From contig NZ_JAGINO010000003.1 in the NCBI RefSeq assembly GCF_017876115.1, positions 372,001-436,000 of the forward strand: 64,000 bases of DNA, written 5' to 3'. Under the pieces are notes generated by a model. The model searched no databases. It had not been told where the DNA came from and saw nothing but the letters and a program-made list of their open reading frames with translations. This document shows, piece after piece, positions 51,654 through 60,288 of the stretch (positions within the stretch are counted from its first letter, which is position 1; each line of letters begins with the position of its first letter). The translations under genes were made by a program, and so were the position numbers. Origin of the DNA: Azospirillum picis (GTDB lineage Bacteria; Pseudomonadota; Alphaproteobacteria; Azospirillales; Azospirillaceae).

Positions 51654-53099
51654 TCAACTCCGCGGAACGACGATGGCGCGGGCCAGCAGGGCGGCCAGCG
51701 CGGCGGGCAGAAGGGCGGAGCCGGCGAGCATCGCGGCGTCCCAGCCGACCGCGGCCCCCCACAGCAGGGCGGCCAGGATGCCGGAGCCGAGCGCACGCAG
51801 GATCGCGGCCGTGCCGGCCTCTTCCCGCACCTGCCGGCGGACGTAGGACAGCGCCAGCCCGGCCGACAGGCCGCCGCACAGCGCGCCTGCCGGAAGCTGG
51901 AGCAGGGAGGGCGCCGCGGCACCGCCGAACCAGCCGGCCCCGGCCGCCAGCGCCAGCAGGGCGGCGGCCAGGGCGGCCAGGCGCCGCCGGCCGGCCGGAA
52001 CGGCATGGCCGGCCATCACCGACAGGACGAGGATCACGGCAGCCGCCCCGAGATCCGCCCAGCCGGCCGCAGCCAGTCCCACCGCAACGAGCAGGGTGCC
52101 CGCGGCGGCGGCCGGCACCACGAAGGCGAGGACGTCGTCGGCGCGGGAGTCGACCACCCGGCGCGGCGCGGTGGCGAGACCGGGGCCAAGCGCCTGCAGC
52201 GCCTCCAGGCGGGCATGGTCGACGGCGGCGGCGACCTCGGGGTCGAAGACCGCGGCGCGCACCTCGTCGGCGTGGGCTGCGAAACGCTGGCGGCGGTCGT
52301 AGAGACCGAAGACCACCGCGTTGAAGGCGAAGAGCAGCCGGCCGACCTGATCGCGCGGGCGGCGGCCGAGCAGCGTGCCGAAACGGCCACCGGCAGCCTC
52401 GTCCATCACGCCGCCCAGCCGACGCAGCGGTGCTGCCAGGCTGGCCCTCGCCAGCACGCCGGCCAGTTCGGCCAGCAGCAGCAGGACCCCCGCCCCGCCC
52501 AGCGCCACCGTCGACAGCTCGCCGGCGATCTGGCCGCGGACCTGCCCCGGCTGCACCCCGACCAGCACATGGCCGGCCGGGGGCGGGCTGGCTCCCCCGC
52601 CCCCGCCCTCGGACGAGAAGCGGCCGATGCGCACCGGCAGGCGCAGGATCAGGAAGCCGTCGCGCTCGACCGGCTGCAGCGTGGCGGCACGCGTCTCTGG
52701 GGTCGGCAATCCGCGCAGCGCATCGGACAGCTCGGTCAGGCGTACCCTGGTCGGGCCGCCGGCCCCCGCGGTGACGGCGCCCTGCAGCAGGGTGCCGTCG
52801 CGGCCGGCCAGCGCCAGGAAGCCCAGGTCGGGGTTGCGGCCGGCGATGCCCTGCATGTAGGCGTCGACCCCCTCGATCCGCTCCAGCGGGATGCCGTAGC
52901 CGATGGCCCGCTCCAGGTCGTGCTGCACCGCCTCGGCCACCGCGGCGGCCTTGGCGGCGCGGGCCTCGCCGAGCTGCTCCTGCGCCAGCCAGGTTCCCAT
53001 CACGCCGACCGCGGCCATCGCCAGCATCGCCGCAAGCAGGACGGCGGCGGGGACGCCGATCGTGAACAGGCGGTGGCTGCGCCTTGCGGCCATGGTCAT
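51654..53099 (-). CDS. Membrane sensor with HAMP-like part and polytopic C-terminus
   Basis: A 481-aa membrane protein. Helix 1 (residues 11-36) is followed by an extracytoplasmic module (LERAIGYGIPLERIEGVDAY, then LGFLALAGRDGTLLQG), a second helix (about 175-200) and a HAMP-like stretch (PLRRLGGVMDEAAGGRFGTL). Its last 170 residues hold about six hydrophobic segments. The layout equals that of the sensor-MFS fusion three genes upstream, but with a much shorter, perhaps degenerate transport half. It may sense rather than transport. It starts 10 bp after the previous gene. Confidence 0.75.
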   Translation of the reverse strand: MTMAARRSHRLFTIGVPAAVLLAAMLAMAAVGVMGTWLAQEQLGEARAAKAAAVAEAVQHDLERAIGYGIPLERIEGVDAYMQGIAGRNPDLGFLALAGRDGTLLQGAVTAGAGGPTRVRLTELSDALRGLPTPETRAATLQPVERDGFLILRLPVRIGRFSSEGGGGGASPPPAGHVLVGVQPGQVRGQIAGELSTVALGGAGVLLLLAELAGVLARASLAAPLRRLGGVMDEAAGGRFGTLLGRRPRDQVGRLLFAFNAVVFGLYDRRQRFAAHADEVRAAVFDPEVAAAVDHARLEALQALGPGLATAPRRVVDSRADDVLAFVVPAAAAGTLLVAVGLAAAGWADLGAAAVILVLSVMAGHAVPAGRRRLAALAAALLALAAGAGWFGGAAAPSLLQLPAGALCGGLSAGLALSYVRRQVREEAGTAAILRALGSGILAALLWGAAVGWDAAMLAGSALLPAALAALLARAIVVPRS

Positions 53100-53109
53100 T
53101 CCGGCGTCC

Positions 53110-53919
53110 TCACGCGAGTTCATCCAGGCGCGCGACCTCGCGCTCCGCCCGGTCGAGGATGGACAGGCGCGACCGGACCGCCTCGACGAAGTCGGCGGCC
53201 GGCAGTCCCAGGGTGCCGGCCGGGCCGGCGGCGGCGGACAGGGTGGCGGGCTCCGCAGCATGGGCGCGCTCGTCGAGCCCCTCCAGCACGGCGGCGAGCC
53301 CGGCCAGGGCGCGGCGCGGGCCACGCGCCAGCCACAGCCCGGCGAGCCAGCCCAGCAGCCCGGCGACCACCGCGGCGAGCACGCCGCCCAGCGCAAGGGT
53401 CAGGGCATAATGCCGGATCGGTTCCGCCATGGCGCCGGCCGGCATGCGGACCAGGACGCTGCCGGCCGCGGTGTCGAAGCTGGTGGCGAGCCCGACGCCG
53501 TAGATCCGCTCCTCCCCCTGTTCGTCGGACCACAGGCCGCTGACCCGTCCCGCAGCCCCGCCCGCGGCCTCCGCCTGCCCGACCGGCAAGGTTTCCCCGA
53601 CCTCGACGGTGTTGGTGGAAAAGAGGACGGCGCCGTTCTCGTCGAGCACGGCGACCGAGCGGATCCCGGGCAGCGAGGCGCTGGCGCGGGCGAGCAGCCC
53701 CTCCACCTGCGGCAGGTCGCCGAGCGCCAGCCCGAGGTTGAGCTGCACCTCCAGCGACGCCTTGGCCTCGCTCAGCACGAAGCCGACCTGGGAGGTCACG
53801 GCCTCGTCCAGGCGGCGCGCCTCCTCGCGCGTCCACAGCACCACCGCCGACAGGGCGGCGATGAACACCGCCACCGCCATGAACGCCCCCAGGCGCGCCC
53901 CGAAGCTCCCCGATCCCAT
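53110..53919 (-). CDS. Two-TM membrane sensor protein
   Basis: A 269-aa protein. Helix 1 at residues 12-29, an extracytoplasmic module at 30-168 (SLEVQLNLGLALGDLPQVEGL near 55-75, in two parts, then IRSVAVLDENGAVLFSTN), helix 2 at 171-197 and a short cytoplasmic tail of about 70 residues that is helical but has no kinase or phosphatase motif. The module is like those of its neighbours. With no output domain it may form a complex with the phosphatase or another sensor. It is translated within a tight run. Confidence 0.7.
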   Translation of the reverse strand: MGSGSFGARLGAFMAVAVFIAALSAVVLWTREEARRLDEAVTSQVGFVLSEAKASLEVQLNLGLALGDLPQVEGLLARASASLPGIRSVAVLDENGAVLFSTNTVEVGETLPVGQAEAAGGAAGRVSGLWSDEQGEERIYGVGLATSFDTAAGSVLVRMPAGAMAEPIRHYALTLALGGVLAAVVAGLLGWLAGLWLARGPRRALAGLAAVLEGLDERAHAAEPATLSAAAGPAGTLGLPAADFVEAVRSRLSILDRAEREVARLDELA

Positions 53920-53967
53920 CCGGCCTTCCCCCTTGCGGCTCTCTCCCGGCCCGGCGCCGGCGGCCGA

Positions 53968-54765
53968 TCAGCGCCCGCGCACCGCCTTGGACCGGCCGCA
54001 CAGCGCGAACCAGGTCTGGGCGGCCCCGTCGCCGGCGGCGATGCGGCCCCAGACATGCCCGCCCTCGAACACGTCCCACCGTCCGGACAGCTCCTCGACC
54101 GCCACCAGCCCGGCGCTGGACGGGTCGAAGACCGGGTCGGCGGTGAAGTCGCGGTGGACCAGCAGCCGCACCAGATCGCCGCCGACGCGGATCAGCCGCT
54201 TCGGATAGATGCCGTGCCCGGCCAGATGGCCCCAGCTCCGGTGGTTGCGCGGGCTGACGGTGGTCAGCAGGTGCCGCCGGCCCAATGCCTCCGCCACCTC
54301 GATGCGCCAGTCGATCAGCCGGTGGTGCAGGCCGCGCCCGCGCTCCGACGGGTCGACCATCGCCGAGGACATGTGCGCGACCGAGGACAGCTCCTCCTCC
54401 GGCAGGTCGAGGTCGCGGCCGCGGTTGGGGTCGTCCGCTCCCGGCAGGCCGAGCGCGCCGTAGGCGACCAGCCGGTCGCCGCGGAAGATGCCGGCGGTCA
54501 GCCCGAGCTCGCCGAGATGGTCGGCGACGAAGTTCCCGACCTCGCCGGCCATGCGGTAATGGTCCGGGTCGTCCAGCATCGCCACCACCCGCACGCGGAA
54601 ATCGGCCAGCGCCCGGGAATCGTCGAGGTCCATCATGCGGGCGGTCAGCCCGTCCGGCAGGGCGTCGGCCAGCGGCTTGAGGCGGACGGCGGCGACCGCG
54701 CGGGCGGCATCGCCATGCAGGACGGGCGCGCCGGCCCGCAGCGCGACGGCGGCGGGCGCGCTCAC
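53968..54765 (-). CDS. GNAT-like acetyltransferase
   Basis: A 265-aa cytoplasmic protein. The central part is a GNAT fold: FVADHLGELGLTAGIFRGDRL, then SSAMVDPSERGRGLHHRLIDW near residues 130-152 (in two parts) with the acetyl-CoA loop ERGRGLHHRL, followed by the strand LLTTVSPRNHRSWGHLAGHG. The last 80 residues are not part of the common fold. The target is unknown. Its place inside a sensor/phosphatase operon is unusual and suggests a regulatory or small-molecule substrate role. Confidence 0.75.
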   Translation of the reverse strand: MSAPAAVALRAGAPVLHGDAARAVAAVRLKPLADALPDGLTARMMDLDDSRALADFRVRVVAMLDDPDHYRMAGEVGNFVADHLGELGLTAGIFRGDRLVAYGALGLPGADDPNRGRDLDLPEEELSSVAHMSSAMVDPSERGRGLHHRLIDWRIEVAEALGRRHLLTTVSPRNHRSWGHLAGHGIYPKRLIRVGGDLVRLLVHRDFTADPVFDPSSAGLVAVEELSGRWDVFEGGHVWGRIAAGDGAAQTWFALCGRSKAVRGR

Positions 54766-54802
54766 GGCGCGCCGCCGATCAGAGGTCGGCTCATGTCCCC
54801 AC

Positions 54803-55855
54803 TCATGATTCGATGATCTCCGCGAAGTTCAGCAGGCCGATCGGCGGGTAGTATTCCAGCGCCCGCACCGTCGCCATGTTGATGATGATCGAGAAGCGCT
54901 TGAGGGTTTCGACCGGGATGTCCGCCGGCGTCCCGCCGTCGACCAGGATCTGCGCCGCCTTGAAGGCGGTGAAGCGCCCGATGCCGTAGGCGCTGCTGGC
55001 GAGCGCCAGCATGGCCTTGTCGGTGCGCACGATCAGCTCGGTCACCGAGAAGGTCGGCAGCCCCAGGCGCAGCGCCTCGGAGGCGACCACGGTGCGGTTG
55101 TGGAAGGCGATGAAGGTGTCCGGGCCGATGTAGAGCACCTCGCCGCCGCGCCGGGCCACACGGGCGATGGCATCCGGCACGGCGGCGGAGATCGGCTCGC
55201 CGCGGTCGTTCAGGGGAACCGGCTCCTCGATCAGCTCCAGCCCGCGCGGCCCGGCCTCGGCCCGCAGGTTCTCGATGGTGAGGATGGAGTTGCGTTCCTG
55301 CGGGTTGTAGACCACCCCCAGCCGCTTGACCGGCCGGTAGGCCTGGATGGTGTTGAGCTGAACCGCGATCGGCGCGATGTGGATCGTGCCGGTGACGTTG
55401 CGGCCCGGCCGGTTGAGATCCCGCACGATCTTCGCGTCGGTCGGGGCGGCGACGAAGGTAAAGACCACCGGGATGTCGGTGATGTACTTGCGCGGGTCGG
55501 GGTCGTCGTAGGGACCGACCAGGGCGCGGGTCTGCGGCGTGCCCCAGCTATAGATCAGGTCCGGCCTGGTGTCCCGGATCTCCTCCATGATGGCCGGCAG
55601 CTTGCCGGTGTCGCCGCCGGTGTTGCGGATGGTGAACTCGGTCTTCAGGCCGCGGCGGGCGAGATAGTCCTTGAAGCCGTATTCGTTGTCGCTCTCGCCG
55701 CGGCCGAGCACCATCATGATGCGGAAGGTCCTGTCCGGCACCGTCGCCAGCGCCTGGCCGGCCAGCGAGGCCGCCGGCAGCGCGAGGCCGCCCGCCGCCG
55801 CCAGCTTCAGCAGCGAACGCCGGTGGATGCCGAAGTCGCGGGGATCGATGCTCAT
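54803..55855 (-). CDS. Orphan ABC_sub_bind (TrpX-like) binding protein
   Basis: A 350-aa exported protein. The N-terminus has a Tat-like signal (HRRSLLKLAAAGGLALPAAS, then AGQALA near residue 36). The mature part is an ABC_sub_bind domain: FRIMMVLGRGESDNEYGFKDYL, then NRPGRNVTGTIHIAPIAVQL and PTFSVTELIVRTDKAMLALA. Usually such proteins feed an ABC importer, but neither permease nor ATPase genes are here. It sits between the sensor-MFS fusion (5 bp upstream) and the GNAT gene, which suggests that it presents a ligand to these membrane proteins. Confidence 0.85.
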   Translation of the reverse strand: MSIDPRDFGIHRRSLLKLAAAGGLALPAASLAGQALATVPDRTFRIMMVLGRGESDNEYGFKDYLARRGLKTEFTIRNTGGDTGKLPAIMEEIRDTRPDLIYSWGTPQTRALVGPYDDPDPRKYITDIPVVFTFVAAPTDAKIVRDLNRPGRNVTGTIHIAPIAVQLNTIQAYRPVKRLGVVYNPQERNSILTIENLRAEAGPRGLELIEEPVPLNDRGEPISAAVPDAIARVARRGGEVLYIGPDTFIAFHNRTVVASEALRLGLPTFSVTELIVRTDKAMLALASSAYGIGRFTAFKAAQILVDGGTPADIPVETLKRFSIIINMATVRALEYYPPIGLLNFAEIIES

Positions 55856-55860
55856 GGCGG

Positions 55861-58023
55861 TCAAGCCTCCTGCGGCCGCGCCGCGGGAGCGGGCGGGTGG
55901 CCGGTGCGGAAGAGGATCCAGAACAGCAGGGCGCTCGCCCCGCACAGCAGGCCGATGCCCAGCATCGCCTCGCGGTAGGAGGTGGCGACGGCGACCGCCA
56001 TGGCGGTCACCGGACCCAGCGCGCCGCCCAGCCGCTCGATCAGCCGGTACCAGCCGATGGCCGCCGTCTCCGGCAGGCCGCCCTCTCGGGCGATCTGCGA
56101 CACCAACGTCAGTTGCGGCGCCCCGACCAGCGCCTGCGACAGGCCGAACAGGGCGATCGCCAGCGGCGGCCCCCACAGCTCCTGGGTGGCGATGATGGGC
56201 AGGCAGCTCGCCAGCGTGCCGATCCCGCCGGCGGCGATGAAGCCGCGGCGCGCCTGCCAGCGGTCCGACAGGCTGGCGGCCAGCGGCGACACCAGGATGA
56301 AGGCGACGAAATACATCATCTGCACCCGCCCGATCTCCGCCTTGCTGGCGCCGTCGGCGGTCAGCAGCAGCGGCACCAGGCAGAAGAGGAAGGCGGTGGA
56401 GGCGATCTTGGTCGGGATGGCGCTCAGCACCATCAGGGCCGAGAAGCGGAAGTCGCGGAAGAGCGGCAGCGCGCCGCCCATCGGCGGGCGGGCAGCGCCG
56501 GCCGGCGCCGCGCCGCGCCCGCGCAGCAGCAGCAGGCTGACCGACAGGCCGGAACACAGCGCCAGCACGGCGCCGAGCAGGAAGGTGGCGCGCGATCCCA
56601 CCTGGTCGGCGATGATGCCGCCGCTGACCGGCCCGCAGACGCCGGCGGCCAGCAGGGCGCCGATGAACATCGCCATGCCGGCGGCGCGGTTGCGCGGCGT
56701 GCTGTGATCGACGACGATGCCCTGGGCGGTGATCAGCACCAGCCCGTAGCCGAGCGCCGTCAGGCAGCGCCACAGCATCAGCTCGAACAGCGAGCCGGCG
56801 AAGGCGGTCAGCGCCAGGCTGACCGATCCCAGAAGCGCGCCGATGGTGAAGGAGCGCGCCCGCCCCCAGCGTTCGGAGAAGCGGGCGCCGCCCGGCTGCG
56901 ACAGCGCCCAGATCAGCATGAACAGGGTGATCGGCAGGCTGACGACCATGTCCGGGGTCAGCCACGGCACCTCGCCGGCGAAGGACTTGGCGTAGGCCGG
57001 CAGGAAGGGGCGCGACAGCTCCTCCGACAGGCAGAACAGGAAGACCGGCAGCCGCAGGAAGACGAGGTTCAGCGGCGTCGGCGCCGCGCCGGCGGCGTTC
57101 GGGTCGCGGAAACGGAAGCGGCGGGCGACCGCCGCCAGCCCGGCCTCGGCCCGGCCGACGCGCGGGTCGTCGGCGCCCAGCCGCCGGCGCAGCTCGGCCA
57201 CCCGCGCCGACAGGCCGGCATGACGGGCGTTCACGGCGTCGAGCGCCCCGCTCATGCCGCGCTCAACCGCGCGGTCGTCGCCGCCGCGGCCGGCCGCGCG
57301 GACCTCCGGCAGGCCGGCCCGGAAGTCGCCCTCCTCGGCGCGGTCGGCGAGCAGCCGCAGGGTCAGCACCCGCCGCATGGCGAGGTTCACGACGAGCTGC
57401 AGCACCTCGAAGATCAGCAGGATGGAGACGATGACCACCGACAGCACGTCGAGCGCAAGGTCGGTCGACGCCTTGGCCAGGAAGGCGCTGTCGACGCCGA
57501 CATGGAGGACGCCGGAGGCGGCGGCGGCGCTGCCCAGCCGGCGGTCGACGTCGACGAAGCCGGTGGCCAGGCGGTCGGCGGCGGGGCCGGCCAGCCGGTC
57601 GGCGGGCACGGCGGCGCTTCCGACCGGCATGCCGGCGAGCGGCCGGCCGGCCGACGCGACGATGCGGCCGGCGGGATCGGTGACGGCGATGTAGGCGATG
57701 TCCTCGTGCCGGCCGACCTCGGCCGCGAACAGGGCGTCCAGGCCCGGCATGCGCTCCAGCGGAATGCGGGCGGTCAGGCCGCGGTCGATCTGCGCGGCCA
57801 GCAGGTCGCCGACCGTCTCGGCCTTGCGCGCCAGCTCGGGCTGGAACAGCGGATCGAAGCTGCGCAGCGACAGCCACGAGGCGCCGCCGGCGGCCAGCAG
57901 CAGCACCGCCACCGTGACGATCGTCAGCCGCAGGACCAGCGCGCTGATCGGGTCGCGGCGGGAGGCGGGTTTGCCGGCGGCGGCGGAGGTGGCGGCCGGC
58001 CGGTCGCGGTTCGCGTCGCTCAT
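55861..58023 (-). CDS. Sensor domain-MFS transporter fusion
   Basis: A 720-aa protein joining two modules. Residues 26-50 form helix 1, 51-188 an extracytoplasmic sensor part (QIDRGLTARIPLERMPGLDA, then IAYIAVTDPAGRIVASAG), 189-216 helix 2 and 217-318 a HAMP-like coiled region. Residues about 319-705 are a full twelve-helix MFS permease (LFRLPVF-like first helix, SERWGRARSF loop, PVSGGIIADQVGSR and SDRWQARRGF). A sensor domain on an MFS carrier is unusual; it may gate transport or read out transport state. The start ATG overlaps the upstream stop by 4 bp. Confidence 0.85.
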   Translation of the reverse strand: MSDANRDRPAATSAAAGKPASRRDPISALVLRLTIVTVAVLLLAAGGASWLSLRSFDPLFQPELARKAETVGDLLAAQIDRGLTARIPLERMPGLDALFAAEVGRHEDIAYIAVTDPAGRIVASAGRPLAGMPVGSAAVPADRLAGPAADRLATGFVDVDRRLGSAAAASGVLHVGVDSAFLAKASTDLALDVLSVVIVSILLIFEVLQLVVNLAMRRVLTLRLLADRAEEGDFRAGLPEVRAAGRGGDDRAVERGMSGALDAVNARHAGLSARVAELRRRLGADDPRVGRAEAGLAAVARRFRFRDPNAAGAAPTPLNLVFLRLPVFLFCLSEELSRPFLPAYAKSFAGEVPWLTPDMVVSLPITLFMLIWALSQPGGARFSERWGRARSFTIGALLGSVSLALTAFAGSLFELMLWRCLTALGYGLVLITAQGIVVDHSTPRNRAAGMAMFIGALLAAGVCGPVSGGIIADQVGSRATFLLGAVLALCSGLSVSLLLLRGRGAAPAGAARPPMGGALPLFRDFRFSALMVLSAIPTKIASTAFLFCLVPLLLTADGASKAEIGRVQMMYFVAFILVSPLAASLSDRWQARRGFIAAGGIGTLASCLPIIATQELWGPPLAIALFGLSQALVGAPQLTLVSQIAREGGLPETAAIGWYRLIERLGGALGPVTAMAVAVATSYREAMLGIGLLCGASALLFWILFRTGHPPAPAARPQEA

Positions 58024-58805
58024 GATGCCCTCCCCAGGGGGGCCGTGCCGCGTCCCGCCGCCGGCATCACCGCGTCCAGTTCGCGTTCGAGATCCTCCAT
58101 CGCCTGCTCGGCGCCGGCGATGCCGTGGGCCAGCCGGTCCCGCACCAGCCCCAGCGGCGCCGCCCCGGCCGCGAGCCCGCGCCGGCCGCCGCCATGGCGC
58201 ACGACGAGGAAGACCGCTGCCATGGTGACCGCGGCGGCCACCGCGACCAGCGCCAGCGTTCCGAACCGCAGCCTCTCCTCCACCGCCGCCACCCGTGCCT
58301 TGAGGCCGGCCAGCGACGACCGCAGGATGACCTCGCCCACCGGCTGGCCGAAGCTGTTGCGCACGCCGGTGCCGATGACCAGCACGTCGCCGATGATCTG
58401 CTGGCGCCGCGCACCGGGCGCCGTCTCGCCGCCGGCCGCAGCACCGGCCACGGCACCGTCCCAGCGCACCGGGGTCGGGCGGCCGATGGCGTCGCGGTCG
58501 GCGGCGAACAGCACGATGCCGCGGTCGTCCACCACCTCGACGCCCAGGATCTCCTGCCCGGAGGCGGCGCGTTCGGCCTGGGCCTGCAAATCCACCAGTT
58601 CCGACAGGTCCAGCCCGAGCGTCAGCCCGTACTCCACCCGCCGCCGCATCTCGTCGGCGACGACCGCGAGGCGGGAGGTGGTGACGTCGCGCAGCTTCTG
58701 CTCGAACTTCAGCCCGGACAGCAGCACCGACAGCAGGACGGCGGTCGCCACCGTCGCGGCGATGACGGCGCCGGTGCGCAGCGCGAGGACGCCGCCGAGC
58801 CTCAT
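58020..58805 (-). CDS. Two-TM membrane sensor protein
   Basis: A 261-aa membrane protein. Helix 1 at residues 11-32, an extracytoplasmic module at 33-178 (MRRRVEYGLTLGLDLSELVD, then ILGVEVVDDRGIVLFAADRD), helix 2 at 181-203 and a short cytoplasmic tail. The module resembles those of the following three sensor genes. It has no output domain. It starts 42 bp after tssK in the same direction and overlaps the sensor-MFS gene by 4 bp, so it is the link between the T6SS genes and the signalling genes. Confidence 0.7.
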   Translation of the reverse strand: MRLGGVLALRTGAVIAATVATAVLLSVLLSGLKFEQKLRDVTTSRLAVVADEMRRRVEYGLTLGLDLSELVDLQAQAERAASGQEILGVEVVDDRGIVLFAADRDAIGRPTPVRWDGAVAGAAAGGETAPGARRQQIIGDVLVIGTGVRNSFGQPVGEVILRSSLAGLKARVAAVEERLRFGTLALVAVAAAVTMAAVFLVVRHGGGRRGLAAGAAPLGLVRDRLAHGIAGAEQAMEDLERELDAVMPAAGRGTAPLGRAS

Positions 58806-58847
58806 GGCGCCGCGCCCGCGGCGGGGAGCCGGAAGTAAGGCGTCGAA

Positions 58848-60182
58848 TCAGCCACGGATCGCCCAAAGCTCCATAGCAACCTGCGGGAAGTCACCCGCCA
58901 GATGAACAGCGATTCCGCCCGAAGTTGCAAGCTGTTTCCAAATAGGATTACCGCGTTCGAGCTCGAAATACACGGCACCCGCATGATACGGGAGTTGCCG
59001 CGGCGCGACCGGCAGCGGCCTTACTCGGATACCCGGCAACTGCACGTTCACCAGTTCGCGGATTTGTTCGACCGGACCGATCTTCACCAGCGCCGGGAAG
59101 TTGCGGCGCAGGTTCTCGCCGGGCATGTCGGCGCGCACCGCCAGAACGAAGGTGGCGGTGGTGATCAGCGACCGGTCGGCGATGGTGCCGACGCGGATGC
59201 CGTACTTGCGCTCCAGCAACTCGATCGGGATGGCGGTCTGTTCCAGCACCGCGCTGAGCGAGCGGCGGATTTCCGCGGCCACCGGTTCCAGCGTCCCCTG
59301 GAGGTCGTCGTGGCGGTAGGGAGGGAAGGAGGGCGGGCGCTTGTTGACCGCGGTGAAGGTCGCGAGCTCGCCGGCCAGCCCCAGCATCAGGCCGTGCAGG
59401 CGCTCCGGATGGATGTCGGGCATCCGGGCGAGGTTGGCGAACAGCGGCTCGCTGCGATTGACGAGCTGGAGCATCAGGAAGTCGGCGATCTCCGCCGCCC
59501 CCCGGGCGCCGGAGCCGGACACGCGGCCGGCCAGCGCCTCGGCGCGGCTGTTCAGCAGCCCCTGGATCTCCGTGACGTAGCCGGCGAGCGGCGCCAGCGC
59601 CTGGACGTTCAGGGCCGGCGGGATGTAGCGCTCGTCCAGGCTGGCGCGGCGGTCGGAGCGCACCTCCTGGATGCGGGCGAGGCCGAGGCAATGGTAGCCG
59701 GCGCGCTCCTGGCGCTCCAGCCGGTAGCGCAGCCGCAGCCGGCCGGTGCGGATGGTCGAGACGCTGGCCGACCCGGCGATGGCGTCGACGGTTTCGGTCT
59801 CCTCGCCGACATAGCGGGTGGCGGCGTCGGCGCTCTCGCCGACCTCGAAGTCGACGCCGCCGCGCTGGCGCACCGGCAGGGCGAGGTAGACGATGCTGTT
59901 CGCCAGCGTCTCCGGCAGGTCGAGCGGCGGCGGCGGCGGATCGTCGTCCGGGATGTTGACCGGCGTCCCGTCCTCCAGGATGCCCTTGCAGCGCAGCACG
60001 GCGAACTTTCCGACCGCCAGCAGGTCGCGGTTGATCACCAGTTCGCTGATGCCCCAGGCGAAGGGACGGATGCCGGCCACGCGGCCGCGCACCAGCCGCT
60101 CGACATAGCGGTCCTGCTGCTGGAAATGCTGCGCCCGCATGAACATGCCCTCGGACCAGATGACCTTGTCGTCCCAGCTCAT
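58848..60182 (-). CDS. tssK: Type VI secretion baseplate protein TssK
   Basis: A 444-aa cytoplasmic baseplate subunit. The start MSWDDKVIWSEGMFMRAQHF is a hallmark of the family, followed by RPFAWGISELVINRDLLAVGKF near residues 39-60 (in two parts) and the C-terminal domain beginning near 310 (IPIELLERKYGIRVG). TssK joins the baseplate to the TssJLM membrane complex. ATG 60182 fits the family N-terminus. It lies 106 bp downstream of the FHA gene and 42 bp upstream of a sensor gene, all on the same strand. Confidence 0.95.
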   Translation of the reverse strand: MSWDDKVIWSEGMFMRAQHFQQQDRYVERLVRGRVAGIRPFAWGISELVINRDLLAVGKFAVLRCKGILEDGTPVNIPDDDPPPPPLDLPETLANSIVYLALPVRQRGGVDFEVGESADAATRYVGEETETVDAIAGSASVSTIRTGRLRLRYRLERQERAGYHCLGLARIQEVRSDRRASLDERYIPPALNVQALAPLAGYVTEIQGLLNSRAEALAGRVSGSGARGAAEIADFLMLQLVNRSEPLFANLARMPDIHPERLHGLMLGLAGELATFTAVNKRPPSFPPYRHDDLQGTLEPVAAEIRRSLSAVLEQTAIPIELLERKYGIRVGTIADRSLITTATFVLAVRADMPGENLRRNFPALVKIGPVEQIRELVNVQLPGIRVRPLPVAPRQLPYHAGAVYFELERGNPIWKQLATSGGIAVHLAGDFPQVAMELWAIRG

Positions 60183-60288
60183 GGGCGCTTTTCCTCTCGC
60201 AGGCTGATGGTCTTCGCAGTGCTTCCCCCGCCGGCGGCGGGCGGGAGGGGTGCTGTTCCGCATGGTGCGCCCATGGCGCCGGCCCTCC

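Noticed and set aside
55897..58905. A 1002-codon plus-strand frame opposite the sensor-MFS gene
   Set aside because: It is a shadow frame, rich in Gly/Gln/Arg; the opposite strand encodes clear membrane helices and MFS loops.
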